From assembly GCA_017651265.1 (NCBI GenBank), contig JAGCDO010000066.1, forward strand, positions 62,001 to 126,000: DNA of 64,000 nucleotides. Direction: 5' to 3'. Shown in pieces: positions 16,129 to 24,794 of this stretch. This DNA comes from Prevotella sp. (lineage in GTDB: Bacteria > Bacteroidota > Bacteroidia > Bacteroidales > Bacteroidaceae). The translations under genes were made by a program, and so were the position numbers. The first letter of the stretch is position 1, and every line of letters starts with the position of its first letter. The notes beneath the pieces are model-generated. The model saw only the letters and a program-made list of their open reading frames with translations, did no database searches and was not told the origin of the DNA.

Positions 16129-17439
16129 ATGAAGAAAAACTCGTTGATTTCAAAGGATGGGGTGAGTTACCTGATTCCTTTTATTCTAGTGACATTCTGC
16201 TTTGCCTTGTGGGGGTTCGCCAATGATATCACCAATCCGATGGTGAAGGCGTTCTCGAAAATCTTCCGTATGAACGTATCTGAAGGTACGCTCGTACAAG
16301 TAGCTTTCTATGGCGGTTACTTCGCCATGGCATTTCCTGCGGCTATCTTTATCAGGAAGTATTCCTATAAGGCAGGTGTGTTGATGGGACTGGCCTTGTA
16401 TGCTATCGGTGCCCTGCTGTTCTTCCCTGCCAAGGGAATAGGTGTATATGGTTGCTTCCTCGTGGCTTATTTCATCATGACCTGCGGTCTGTCATTCCTC
16501 GAGACAAGCTGTAATCCGTATATCCTGACGATGGGTAATGAGGAAACAGCAACCCGCCGACTGAACCTGGCCCAGTGTTTCAATCCTTGCGGCTCCATCA
16601 TTGGAATGTTCGTGGCCATGAACTTCATACAGGCTAAGCTCAACCCGATGAGCAGTGATGAGCGTGCCTTACTGGGCGATACTGAGTTTGAGGCGCTGAA
16701 GAACAGCGATCTGTCGGTATTGATTGCTCCCTACTTGTTCATCGGCTTGGTCATCACCGTGATGTTCCTGATCATTCTGTTTACGAAGATGCCGAAGAAC
16801 GGCGATCAGAGTAAGGAGATACATTTCCTGCCAACCATCAAACGCATCTTCTCACTGAAGTACTATCGTGAAGGCGTCATTGCACAGTTCTTCTATGTAG
16901 GCGCACAGATCATGTGCTGGACATTTATTATTCAATATGGTACGCGTGTCTTTATGGCCGAAGGACTGGATGAACAGAGTGCAGAGGTGTTATCACAGCG
17001 CTTTAATATCTTTGCGATGCTTTTCTTCATCTGCTCCCGTTTCATTGCCACTTATCTGATGAAGTACGTGAAGCCCGCGAAGCTGTTGACATACTTTGCC
17101 GTTCTCGCCATGATATTTACCTTGGGCGTTATCCTGTTCCAGAACCGCTATGGTGTGTATTGTCTGGTAGCTGTGAGTGGTTGTATGTCGCTGATGTTCC
17201 CCACCATCTATGGTATTGCCCTTGATGGCATGGGTGATGATGCCAAGTTCGGTGCTGCAGGACTGATCATGGCTATCTTGGGTGGCTCTGTCTTACCTCC
17301 GCTTCAGGCAGCAGTGATTGATCAGGGAACGGTATTCGGAATGCCTGCGACCAATGTGTCGTTTATCTTCCCGCTGATCTGCTTCCTGGTGGTAGGTGCC
17401 TATGGCTACAGGATGCATGTGGCCAAACCGAATGTGTAA
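16129..17439 (+). CDS. fucP: FucP-type sugar:proton symporter (MFS)
   Basis: 436 aa with about twelve hydrophobic segments. The N-terminal FCFALWGFANDITNPMVKAF is characteristic of the FHS family (L-fucose/glucose/galactose:H+ symporters), including the FANDITNP motif with an acidic residue used in proton coupling. The segment FLETSCNPYI, followed by an R-R-LNLAQ stretch, also matches. It sits in the inner membrane and imports a hexose or deoxyhexose. Placement after manC hints at fucose or mannose metabolism, but the exact substrate cannot be read from sequence. Confidence 0.85.
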   Translation: MKKNSLISKDGVSYLIPFILVTFCFALWGFANDITNPMVKAFSKIFRMNVSEGTLVQVAFYGGYFAMAFPAAIFIRKYSYKAGVLMGLALYAIGALLFFPAKGIGVYGCFLVAYFIMTCGLSFLETSCNPYILTMGNEETATRRLNLAQCFNPCGSIIGMFVAMNFIQAKLNPMSSDERALLGDTEFEALKNSDLSVLIAPYLFIGLVITVMFLIILFTKMPKNGDQSKEIHFLPTIKRIFSLKYYREGVIAQFFYVGAQIMCWTFIIQYGTRVFMAEGLDEQSAEVLSQRFNIFAMLFFICSRFIATYLMKYVKPAKLLTYFAVLAMIFTLGVILFQNRYGVYCLVAVSGCMSLMFPTIYGIALDGMGDDAKFGAAGLIMAILGGSVLPPLQAAVIDQGTVFGMPATNVSFIFPLICFLVVGAYGYRMHVAKPNV

Positions 17440-17466
17440 CAAAAAGATAATTAGGTTAGAACAACG

Positions 17467-18567
17467 ATGAGCGAGATCAAGAAGATCGTGTTGACAGGTG
17501 GTCCTTGTGCCGGAAAGACAACGGCCATGGTACGCATCATAGAACATTTTACCAGTCTGGGATTCAAGGTGTTCACCATTCCTGAGATACCCACTATCTT
17601 CAGTCAGGCGGGAATGAACTACCTGACCGATAATAAAGGACTGTTCTACGAAGGTGAGAAGGCAACGCTTGAGTTGCAGTTGGGCTTCGAGGACAGGTTC
17701 ATGCGTATGGCTGCAGAGTGCCATGAGCCGACCATCGTGGTATGCGACCGTGGCGCGATGGATATCTCGGCCTATATGCAACCTGAGATGTGGGAGGAGA
17801 TCACGGCAGCGGTAGGAACAAACACGCAGGAGCTGCGCCAGCGTTATGATGCCGTGCTTCATCTCGTGTCTGCTGCCGACGGCGCTGAACAGTTCTATAC
17901 TACAGCCACCAATGCGGTGCGCTATGAGCAGATGAATGAGGAAGGATTGCGTATTGCCCGTGAACTGGACAAGAAGGTGATCAAGGCTTGGACAGGGCAT
18001 CCCCATCTGCGCGTCATCAACAACCACGAGGACTTCAACAAGAAACTTAATCGTGTCATCCTGGAGATCTCTCACGTGCTCGGTCTTCCACAGCCGATTA
18101 TAGAAGAAAGGAAATATATTGTCGAGTTGATAGGAGAGATTCCAGACTGTACTGAAAGTGATATTATTCAGACCTATCTGGTGGCTGAACCAGGCTGCGA
18201 AATCCGTCTGCGCCGCAGGGGATGGCAGGGTAGTTTCGTGAATGTACATACTACCAAGAAACGTACCGAGAACAACAAAGTACTTGAAACGGAACGACAG
18301 GTAAGCAACAGTCTTTATGAGTCGTTGCTTCAGCAGGCTGATCCCTACCGTCAGAGCATCCGCAAACATAGGAAGAGCTTTATATGGAAAGGTCAGTATT
18401 TCGAACTCGATACGTATTACGAGCCTGTGGATCATTTGATGATTCTCGAGACAAAGGGCGTGGCCGACCAGGAATCGGTGAAGTTCCCGCCATTCATCAG
18501 AGTCATTGAAGACATCACCGGTAATCAGAGATACTATAATTACAATCTTGCACTGAGAAGATCATAA
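17467..18567 (+). CDS. P-loop NTPase fused to a CYTH-like domain (TTD14-like)
   Basis: 366 aa. Walker A GGPCAGKT at residues 11-18 begins an AAA_28-type P-loop domain (to about 210), with a VVCDRGAMD strand near 95 like the DRG/DR-x motif of nucleotide kinases. The C-terminal part (about 215-360) has EIRLRRRGWQGS, K/R-rich strands and FELDTYYEP, resembling CYTH/triphosphate-tunnel enzymes. This two-domain plan is that of TTD14-like proteins, which bind GTP and phosphoinositides in flies. The bacterial role is unknown; a nucleotide or polyphosphate-linked kinase or hydrolase is possible. It is 27 bp after fucP and may be co-transcribed. Confidence 0.75.
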   Translation: MSEIKKIVLTGGPCAGKTTAMVRIIEHFTSLGFKVFTIPEIPTIFSQAGMNYLTDNKGLFYEGEKATLELQLGFEDRFMRMAAECHEPTIVVCDRGAMDISAYMQPEMWEEITAAVGTNTQELRQRYDAVLHLVSAADGAEQFYTTATNAVRYEQMNEEGLRIARELDKKVIKAWTGHPHLRVINNHEDFNKKLNRVILEISHVLGLPQPIIEERKYIVELIGEIPDCTESDIIQTYLVAEPGCEIRLRRRGWQGSFVNVHTTKKRTENNKVLETERQVSNSLYESLLQQADPYRQSIRKHRKSFIWKGQYFELDTYYEPVDHLMILETKGVADQESVKFPPFIRVIEDITGNQRYYNYNLALRRS

Positions 18568-18601
18568 ACCGAACAATACGACATAAAAAGTGCGCATTTA
18601 T

Positions 18602-18632
18602 TTTGTTATGTGACGTAAATGTTGTACTTTTG
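18602..18632 (+). promoter_or_regulatory. Promoter of dapA
   Basis: TTTG (18602-18605), 19 bp, TACTTTTG (18625-18632); start codon 18 bp downstream of the -7 box. Confidence 0.75.
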
Positions 18633-18650
18633 CAGCGAAATTTTTGATTT

Positions 18651-19538
18651 ATGGCACATAATGTTTTTAAGGGACTTGGTATCGCACTTGTCACCCCATT
18701 CACCCAAGACGGAGCTGTGGATTACATGGCCCTGAATAGACTCTTGGATTATCAGGTTGATAACGGCGCGGATTTCTTTTGCATTCTTGCAACCACAGGA
18801 GAGACGCCCACACTGACTGCGGATGAGAAGAAGCGTATCAAGGACATGGTGGTTCAAAAGGTTGGTGGAAAGATGCCTATCCTTGTGGGATGTGGCGGCA
18901 ACAACACCGCAGCCGTCGTGGAGGAGCTCCAGACTGGCGATTACCATGATGTGGACGGAATCCTCAGCGTTTGCCCTTATTACAATAAGCCGTCGCAGGA
19001 AGGTTTGTATCAGCATTTCAAGGCCATTGCCAATGCAACGAAACTTCCTGTTGTTCTTTACAATGTGCCTGGACGTACAGGCGTTAACTTAAAGGCTGAG
19101 ACTACGGTGCGCCTGGCTCGCGACTGTGAGAACATCGTTGCGATCAAGGAGGCCAGTGGCAGTCTGGAGCAGGTGGATGAGATTCTGAAGAATGCACCAC
19201 GTGGCTTTGATGTCATTAGCGGTGATGATGCCCTCACATACCCGATGGTAGCTTGCGGAGCAGTGGGTGTAATCTCGGTCATTGGCAATGCTTTGCCGCG
19301 CGAGTTCTCGAAGATGATCCGTCTGGAGAAGAAAGGTGAGTTCGAAGGTGCCCTGAAGATCCATCATCGTTTTACCGACTTGTTCAGTCTGTTGTTTGTT
19401 GACGGTAATCCAGCTGGTGTGAAAGCTATGCTCCACCAGATGGGCTTCATCGAGAATGTGCTCCGTCTTCCGCTTGTTCCCACTCGCTTAACTACACTCC
19501 AAAGAATTTCAGAGATTTTGAAGGAACTGAAGATCTGA
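18651..19538 (+). CDS. dapA: 4-hydroxy-tetrahydrodipicolinate synthase
   Basis: 295-aa aldolase-fold enzyme condensing pyruvate and aspartate semialdehyde, first committed step of lysine and meso-diaminopimelate synthesis. Catalytic features are visible: GTTGE-type loop (ATTGETPTL), Tyr in VVLYNVPGRTG, and the Schiff-base Lys near residue 166 in VAIKEASG. Length is normal for DapA. It has its own promoter and shares one base with the start of the AraC-type regulator downstream. Confidence 0.96.
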   Translation: MAHNVFKGLGIALVTPFTQDGAVDYMALNRLLDYQVDNGADFFCILATTGETPTLTADEKKRIKDMVVQKVGGKMPILVGCGGNNTAAVVEELQTGDYHDVDGILSVCPYYNKPSQEGLYQHFKAIANATKLPVVLYNVPGRTGVNLKAETTVRLARDCENIVAIKEASGSLEQVDEILKNAPRGFDVISGDDALTYPMVACGAVGVISVIGNALPREFSKMIRLEKKGEFEGALKIHHRFTDLFSLLFVDGNPAGVKAMLHQMGFIENVLRLPLVPTRLTTLQRISEILKELKI

Positions 19539-20422
19539 TGGAAGAGAGAAGGGTGATACATGAAATCACGCCACTGATGGGCAAGGATGTGCTTTACATT
19601 GCTGACCGTCGGAAAAAGGAGTTCACGTATCCTATTCATAACCATGAGGTCTTCGAACTGAATTTTGTGGAGCATGCTGCCGGTGTGCGACGGATTGTCG
19701 GCGACAGCAGTGAGGTGATAGGCGATTACGACCTGGTGCTTATTACAAGTCCGCAACTGGAGCACGTCTGGGAGCAGAACACCTGTACCAGTGAGGATAT
19801 CCGTGAGATTACCATCCAGTTCGACTTTGGCATGAGCGAAGATTCCCTCTTTGGTAGGAATCCGTTTTTTTCAGTACGCAAAATGATGAACGAGGCACGC
19901 AAAGGACTCTGTTTCCCTTTGAGTGCCATCATGGGTGTGTACAAGGAACTCGATACGCTCAGCAGTATCAAAGACGGATTCTATGCCGTCATGCAGTTCA
20001 TGACCATCCTCTATGAACTGTCACGTTGTGAGGGTGCTAGAACCTTGGCCTCATCAAGTTTTGCAAAGATAGCAGTTGAAGATGACTCCCGTCGTATCTT
20101 AAAGGTGAAGAACTTCATCAACGAGAACTATATGGATGAGCTCCGACTGGCGCAGCTGGCAGAGATTGCAGGCATGAGCGCCAGCGCGTTCAGCAGGTTC
20201 TTCAAACTACATACGGGAAGAAACCTAAGCGACTATATCATCGATATCCGCTTAGGCTATGCCACGCGCAAACTGGTGGATACCAGTCGGTCCATTTCAG
20301 AAATCAGTTTTGAATGCGGTTTTAACAACCTCAGTAACTTCAACCGCATCTTCAAGAAGAAAAAAGGTTGTTCTCCCAGTGAGTTTCGGGAGAACTACCA
20401 TAAAACCCGCATTATAGTATAG
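19538..20422 (+). CDS. AraC-family transcriptional regulator
   Basis: 294 aa. An N-terminal cupin-like sensing region (about 1-150, with HNHEVFELNFVEH) is followed by a C-terminal double helix-turn-helix (about 190-290): LAEIAGMSASAFSRFF and ISEISFECGFNNLSNFNRIF, the second being the strongly conserved AraC signature. A cytoplasmic DNA-binding protein, probably responding to a sugar or related ligand. Its ATG overlaps the dapA stop, so it is translated with dapA, an unusual partner. It may also control the nearby manC-fucP genes. Confidence 0.92.
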   Translation: MEERRVIHEITPLMGKDVLYIADRRKKEFTYPIHNHEVFELNFVEHAAGVRRIVGDSSEVIGDYDLVLITSPQLEHVWEQNTCTSEDIREITIQFDFGMSEDSLFGRNPFFSVRKMMNEARKGLCFPLSAIMGVYKELDTLSSIKDGFYAVMQFMTILYELSRCEGARTLASSSFAKIAVEDDSRRILKVKNFINENYMDELRLAQLAEIAGMSASAFSRFFKLHTGRNLSDYIIDIRLGYATRKLVDTSRSISEISFECGFNNLSNFNRIFKKKKGCSPSEFRENYHKTRIIV

Positions 20423-20436
20423 AATGTTTGAACTTG

Positions 20437-20495
20437 TTCCCATGTTGGGAACAATTCATTCCCACGTTGGGAATAAATAGTTCCCAGCCTGGGAA
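20437..20495. repeat. Three phased palindromes TTCCCAnnnTGGGAA
   Basis: Fifteen-bp dyads at 20437-20451, 20459-20473 and 20481-20495, exactly 22 bp apart. Half-sites TTCCC and GGGAA are spaced 10 and 12 bp alternately. The array fills the gap between the convergent ends of the AraC gene and rubrerythrin. No T-run follows, so a simple terminator is not obvious. Confidence 0.92.
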
Positions 20496-20498
20496 TCT

Positions 20499-21041
20499 TT
20501 AGTAATTCTCGGCCTTTACCTGGAAGTAGCTCTGCGGATGATCGCATACAGGACAAACCTCAGGTGCCTGTTTGCCAATCACGATATGACCGCAGTTAGC
20601 ACATTGCCAGATCACATCACCATCCTTAGAGAACACTTTCTTGTCATTGATGTTCTTCAAAAGCTTGCGGTAACGCTCTTCATGCTCCTTTTCGATGGCG
20701 GCTACACCCTCGAATTTCTCGGCGATCTCATCGAAGCCCTCCTCGCGGGCCTCCTGAGCCATGCGGGCATACATGTCGGTCCATTCAAAGTTCTCACCAC
20801 AGGCGGCATCTTCAAGATTCTTTACCGTGTCACTCACCTTACCGCCGTTCAGCAGTTTATACCACATCTTGGCATGTTCCTTTTCGTTGGCAGCAGTTTC
20901 TTCAAAGATGGCGGCAATCTGTACATAGCCGTCTTTCTTAGCCTTAGAGGCAAAGTACGTGTACTTGTTGCGGGCCATCGACTCTCCTGCGAATGCTTCT
21001 TGGAGATTCTTCTCGGTCTTGGTTCCTTTTAATTCTTTCAT
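20499..21041 (-). CDS. rbr: Rubrerythrin
   Basis: 180 aa, cytoplasmic peroxide-scavenging di-iron protein of anaerobes. The N-terminal ferritin-like four-helix domain has two E-x-x-H-type ligand sets ([25 protein letters not shown] and a second EKEHEERY). The C-terminal rubredoxin-like domain has CANCGH and CPVCDHP for one Fe(Cys)4 site. Length and order are those of classical rubrerythrin, which reduces hydrogen peroxide using electrons from rubredoxin or NADH oxidoreductases. It is transcribed alone, convergent with the AraC gene. The upstream region carries an inverted repeat. Confidence 0.96.
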   Translation of the reverse strand: MKELKGTKTEKNLQEAFAGESMARNKYTYFASKAKKDGYVQIAAIFEETAANEKEHAKMWYKLLNGGKVSDTVKNLEDAACGENFEWTDMYARMAQEAREEGFDEIAEKFEGVAAIEKEHEERYRKLLKNINDKKVFSKDGDVIWQCANCGHIVIGKQAPEVCPVCDHPQSYFQVKAENY

Positions 21042-21081
21042 AATGTTAAATAATTAGTGATATAATATTTGTTTAATTTCT

Positions 21082-21178
21082 CTACGAATTGGACGAATAG
21101 GACTAATTTATATTTCTCTCTAATTTAAGAATAATACTCATTTTAATGATTAATTCGCCTAATTCGTCTAATTCGCAG
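21082..21178. repeat. Inverted repeat built from AATTCGYCT words
   Basis: The left arm 21082-21108 and the right arm 21151-21178 are imperfect reverse complements. The right arm is three 9-bp units (AATTCGCCT, AATTCGTCT, AATTCGCAG). It lies between the rubrerythrin start and the asparaginase stop, so it could form a hairpin at the asparaginase 3' end or lie upstream of the rubrerythrin promoter. Confidence 0.75.
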
Positions 21179-21186
21179 AGTATACT

Positions 21187-22227
21187 CTAATAGTTGCGTG
21201 CTAAGGTAATTTCTCCGCGCATACTGATGTTCATGAATTTGCGCACTGTCTGATAGTCGGAGTAGTGACCTTGCAGGTGCATCAGTTTGGTAACGGCACT
21301 CTCCACCGTACTGTCATAACCACTGATCACGCCAGCGCTCTTCAGTTGGAATCCTGCATCATAACGAGCCATCTCCACCGTACCGGCGGCACACTGACTG
21401 ATATTGACGATGTTCACACCACGGTCGGCAGCATCTTTGAGCATCTGCATGAGCCAAGGTCGTTGTGGCGCATTACCGCTTCCGTAGGTGCGCATCACGA
21501 TGCTCCTCAGTTCAGGGGCATCCAGCACATGGCGAACGATATTGTCTTGTATGCCTGGGAAGAGGGTGAACACCACCACGTTGGGGTCGGTGATGTAGTG
21601 AGGAATCATCGGACGGGTATAATCAGGCTGCATGATATACTCCTCATGATACACGATATTCACTCCTGCATCTCCTAAATGAGGATAGTTGAACGAGTCG
21701 AAAGCATTGAATCCGTCGGCATTGATTTTTGTTGAACGATTCCCCCTTAACAGCTTACCACTGAAATAGATACATACCTCTGGTACAATCGGTGTTCCAT
21801 CACTGTGATGCGCAGCGGCAATCTCAATACTTGTAATCAGATTCTCCTTACCGTCGGTACGTAGCTGACCGATAGGAAGCTGCGATCCTGTAAGGATGAC
21901 AGGTTTGGTCAGGTTCTCCAGCATGAACGACAAGGCCGAGGCGGTGAACGCCATCGTATCGGTACCATGCAGAATTACAAAGCCATCGTACTGCTCATAG
22001 CGGTCGGCGATGATCTTAACCAGTTGTGCCCAAAGACGAGGAGTCATATCCGACGAGTCGATCGGTGACGAGAACTGATAGACATCAATATCGGTCTGCA
22101 TCCACTCGAACTCCGGCAGTTGTGATGACAGCTGTTGGAAATCAAGCGGCTCAAGGGCACCCGTCTTGGCATTTCTTCCCATGCCAATGGTTCCACCTGT
22201 GTAAATGAGCAATACTCTTCGTTGCAT
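21187..22227 (-). CDS. ansA: Type I L-asparaginase
   Basis: 346 aa, hydrolyses L-asparagine to aspartate and ammonia. The nucleophile motif YTGGTIG is at residues 9-15 and the second active-site motif HGTDTM near residue 95; IYFSGKLLRGNR also fits the family. The frame is open 35 codons further upstream, but that stretch translates to low-complexity Phe/Asn-rich sequence and would start before the likely transcription start (-7 box TAACTTTG at 22260-22267). I therefore start at the Met of MQRRVLLIYTGG, which gives the usual type I length and no signal peptide, so a cytoplasmic enzyme. Confidence 0.93.
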   Translation of the reverse strand: MQRRVLLIYTGGTIGMGRNAKTGALEPLDFQQLSSQLPEFEWMQTDIDVYQFSSPIDSSDMTPRLWAQLVKIIADRYEQYDGFVILHGTDTMAFTASALSFMLENLTKPVILTGSQLPIGQLRTDGKENLITSIEIAAAHHSDGTPIVPEVCIYFSGKLLRGNRSTKINADGFNAFDSFNYPHLGDAGVNIVYHEEYIMQPDYTRPMIPHYITDPNVVVFTLFPGIQDNIVRHVLDAPELRSIVMRTYGSGNAPQRPWLMQMLKDAADRGVNIVNISQCAAGTVEMARYDAGFQLKSAGVISGYDSTVESAVTKLMHLQGHYSDYQTVRKFMNISMRGEITLARNY

Positions 22228-22373
22228 ATTCTTCACTAAATTATTCGCTAAATTATTCGCAAAGTTAAGAAAAAAAGATGTAAAAGAAAAGAAAACAGAA
22301 AAAAATAGTGTTTGTTTGCAACAAAAACGCAACTTGCTTCGTCTAAGGGAATGTAGTTATGTTAGTTTTTAAG

Positions 22374-24719
22374 ATGAAAAGAATGTTTTTTAGGATGACA
22401 GTTTTGATGACTGTCGCAATGATGAGTGTCACGTTACAAGCACAAAACCAAACTATTCGCGGACAAGTGTGTGATGTGGCTTCCGGAGAGCCAATGGTAG
22501 GTGTAACCATTCAAGTAGAGAACGGAATCACGATGGGAACCGTGTCGGATATCGACGGTAATTTTGTGATAGAGAATGTTCCTGTGGGGCGCCATTCCGT
22601 CAGAGCCACCTATGTGGGCTATGAGTCATTACTGCTGAAAGAGCAGCTGCTCTCATCAGGTAAGGAATTGGTATTGAACCTCCGTATGCGCGAGAGTGTA
22701 TCAGAGTTGGGAGAGGTAGTCGTCAAGCCCCGTGTTAACAAACAGCTTCCCCTTAACGAGATGGCCCAGGTGGGTGCCCGCATGTTCAGTGTGGAAGAGG
22801 CAACCCGTTATGCAGGCGGTATGGCAGATCCTGCCCGTACCGCCTCCATGTTTGCCGGTGTGGCATCGGGTGGTGTTACCAATGGTATCAGTATCCATGG
22901 TAATTCGCCCGAGATGTTACAGTGGCGAGTAGAGGGTATCGAGGTGACCAATCCTAATCACTTTGCCGATATCACAGGAGCAGGCGGTGGTATCTTCACC
23001 TCTCTCAATGGTACCGTGTTAGCCAACAGCGACTTCCTTACAGGTGCCATGCCTGCCGAGTTCGGTAACGCCCTTTCCGGTGCCTTTGACATGAAGATGC
23101 GCGTAGGTAATAACACGAAGCATGAGCATGCCGTTCAGGTGGGTACGCTCGGAGTAGATTTCGCTTCCGAGGGTCCGTTGGGAAAGAACAGTAAGGCATC
23201 GTATCTGGTGAACTATCGCTACAGCTTCCTCGAGATTGCCAAGAAGCTGCACGCCATCAATATGGAGAATGAGACGCTCGACTATCAGGACCTGAGTATG
23301 AAACTGAACATGCCAACCCGTAAGGCTGGCACTTTTGCCGTTTGGTTCACAGGACTCATCGACAACTACGAGGCTGATTCGCCTGATCCATCAGAGTGGA
23401 AGACGCTGTGGGACATGAACGATTCATGGTCACGCCAGCGCAACGGAGCCTTGGGTATCACCCACACCTATCGTCTGGGTACAACAGGAACGCTGCGCAC
23501 CAGTGTAGCCTGCACAGGTACCTATAGAAAGCTGGGCGTCAGCGACTATGATGAACAACGTACGGAGATTCCCCATATGACAGGACGAAATGCCCAGTGG
23601 AATCTCATTGTCAGTACGCAGCATCAGCAAAAGATATCGTCGCGTTATACCATGCAGAACGGAATCGAGCACCAGCACCTCGACTTCCACACGTGGCTCA
23701 ACAATGTCACCGAGATCGGCGGTCCGCTATATCGCGTCTATGAGTCAGATGGCAATACGGGTCTCACACGTTTCTACAGCAGTCATAAGTTAGCACTGAG
23801 CCGTCGACTCTCCACGGTGGCCAGTGTCAATGTGATGTGGTTCAACCTCAATAACCAATGGCTTGTGGAGCCTCGCATCAGTGTGCAGTACAAGACAACC
23901 CCGTCGAGCACCCTCTCTATTGCCTACGCCATGAACAGTCGTAAGGAATCCACTGATACCTATTTCGTTACGATGGGTAACACACTTCCCAATGAAGATC
24001 TAGGTTTGACCCGCTCACACCATATCTCTGCTTCCTTTGCCCAGCGCTTAGGTGAGAACGCCATGCTGAAGATTGAACCCTATTGGCAGTGGCTCTTTGA
24101 CGTTCCAGTAGAGCAGGGTACAGCCTATTCCATCATCAATCAGCGCTCGTTCTTCCAGGACCGTGCTTTGGTGAACGAGGGAGCAGGACGAAACTACGGA
24201 ATCGATCTTACCTTGGAGCGCTATCTGAAGGATGGCTATTACGGTATGCTGACAGGTACGTTATTCAAGTCTGAATACCGCGACGCCCAAGGTAAATGGC
24301 ACCACTCGCGTCACGACCGTGCCTTCATTGCCAACATCGTGGGTGGTAAGGAATGGATGCTGGGAAAAGCCAAGAAGAACGTGTTCGGCTTCAATGGACG
24401 ACTCACGTTGATGGGTGGCGACCGCTATACGCCGATGGCCGATGGTACCACCTACGAGGATATTATGCAACTTCCCGATAAAGCGGTACCGTATGACGAT
24501 GGTCCTGACCCCTATAACGCTCAGAAGGGAATGAATGTGGGATATGCGTTCACGGTGAAATATACCATTAACAAGAAACACACCTCTCACCACTTCATTC
24601 TGGAATACCTGCAGATGCGCACCTTCCAAGGTCAGACCTTCGATCTGCGCACCCACGAATTAGTCGATCAGTTCACATCGTTGACCTTCCCCAATATTGC
24701 ATATCGGGTAGAGTTCTAA
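22374..24719 (+). CDS. TonB-dependent outer-membrane receptor with regulatory-like domain
   Basis: About 780 aa. Signal peptide to the AQA-type site near residue 24 (ending TLQAQ). A carboxypeptidase-regulatory-like domain comes next (TIRGQVCD to about residue 110), then a plug domain (from about 120, with GISIHGNSPEMLQWRVEGIE) and a beta barrel ending in an aromatic residue (YRVEF). It imports an unknown ligand across the outer membrane using TonB energy. No SusD partner follows, so it is not a classical SusCD pair. A possible in-frame Met lies 15 bp upstream; the inner Met fits the signal peptide better. It converges with the 24795 gene. Confidence 0.88.
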   Translation: MKRMFFRMTVLMTVAMMSVTLQAQNQTIRGQVCDVASGEPMVGVTIQVENGITMGTVSDIDGNFVIENVPVGRHSVRATYVGYESLLLKEQLLSSGKELVLNLRMRESVSELGEVVVKPRVNKQLPLNEMAQVGARMFSVEEATRYAGGMADPARTASMFAGVASGGVTNGISIHGNSPEMLQWRVEGIEVTNPNHFADITGAGGGIFTSLNGTVLANSDFLTGAMPAEFGNALSGAFDMKMRVGNNTKHEHAVQVGTLGVDFASEGPLGKNSKASYLVNYRYSFLEIAKKLHAINMENETLDYQDLSMKLNMPTRKAGTFAVWFTGLIDNYEADSPDPSEWKTLWDMNDSWSRQRNGALGITHTYRLGTTGTLRTSVACTGTYRKLGVSDYDEQRTEIPHMTGRNAQWNLIVSTQHQQKISSRYTMQNGIEHQHLDFHTWLNNVTEIGGPLYRVYESDGNTGLTRFYSSHKLALSRRLSTVASVNVMWFNLNNQWLVEPRISVQYKTTPSSTLSIAYAMNSRKESTDTYFVTMGNTLPNEDLGLTRSHHISASFAQRLGENAMLKIEPYWQWLFDVPVEQGTAYSIINQRSFFQDRALVNEGAGRNYGIDLTLERYLKDGYYGMLTGTLFKSEYRDAQGKWHHSRHDRAFIANIVGGKEWMLGKAKKNVFGFNGRLTLMGGDRYTPMADGTTYEDIMQLPDKAVPYDDGPDPYNAQKGMNVGYAFTVKYTINKKHTSHHFILEYLQMRTFQGQTFDLRTHELVDQFTSLTFPNIAYRVEF

Positions 24720-24725
24720 AGAAAA

Positions 24726-24757
24726 TGCGTGCCGGGAGATATAACTTCCGGCACGCA
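24726..24757. terminator. Strong hairpin between convergent genes
   Basis: TGCGTGCCGG (24726-24735) pairs perfectly with CCGGCACGCA (24748-24757), plus three weaker inner pairs and a six-base loop. On the minus strand it is followed by TTTTCTTT, so it probably terminates the minus-strand operon and may serve both directions. Confidence 0.7.
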
Positions 24758-24794
24758 CTGGTAATATATGTAACGAGAGAGAGATAACAAATCT

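Noticed and set aside
17293..18435. 380-codon frame antisense to the TTD14-like gene
   Set aside because: Shadow frame; the plus strand has clear Walker A and family motifs.
22228..22332. N-terminal extension of the asparaginase, which would look like a signal peptide
   Set aside because: The stretch is Phe/Asn-rich translation of an AT-rich leader, and the -7 box at 22260-22267 lies within it, so it cannot be translated from that promoter.
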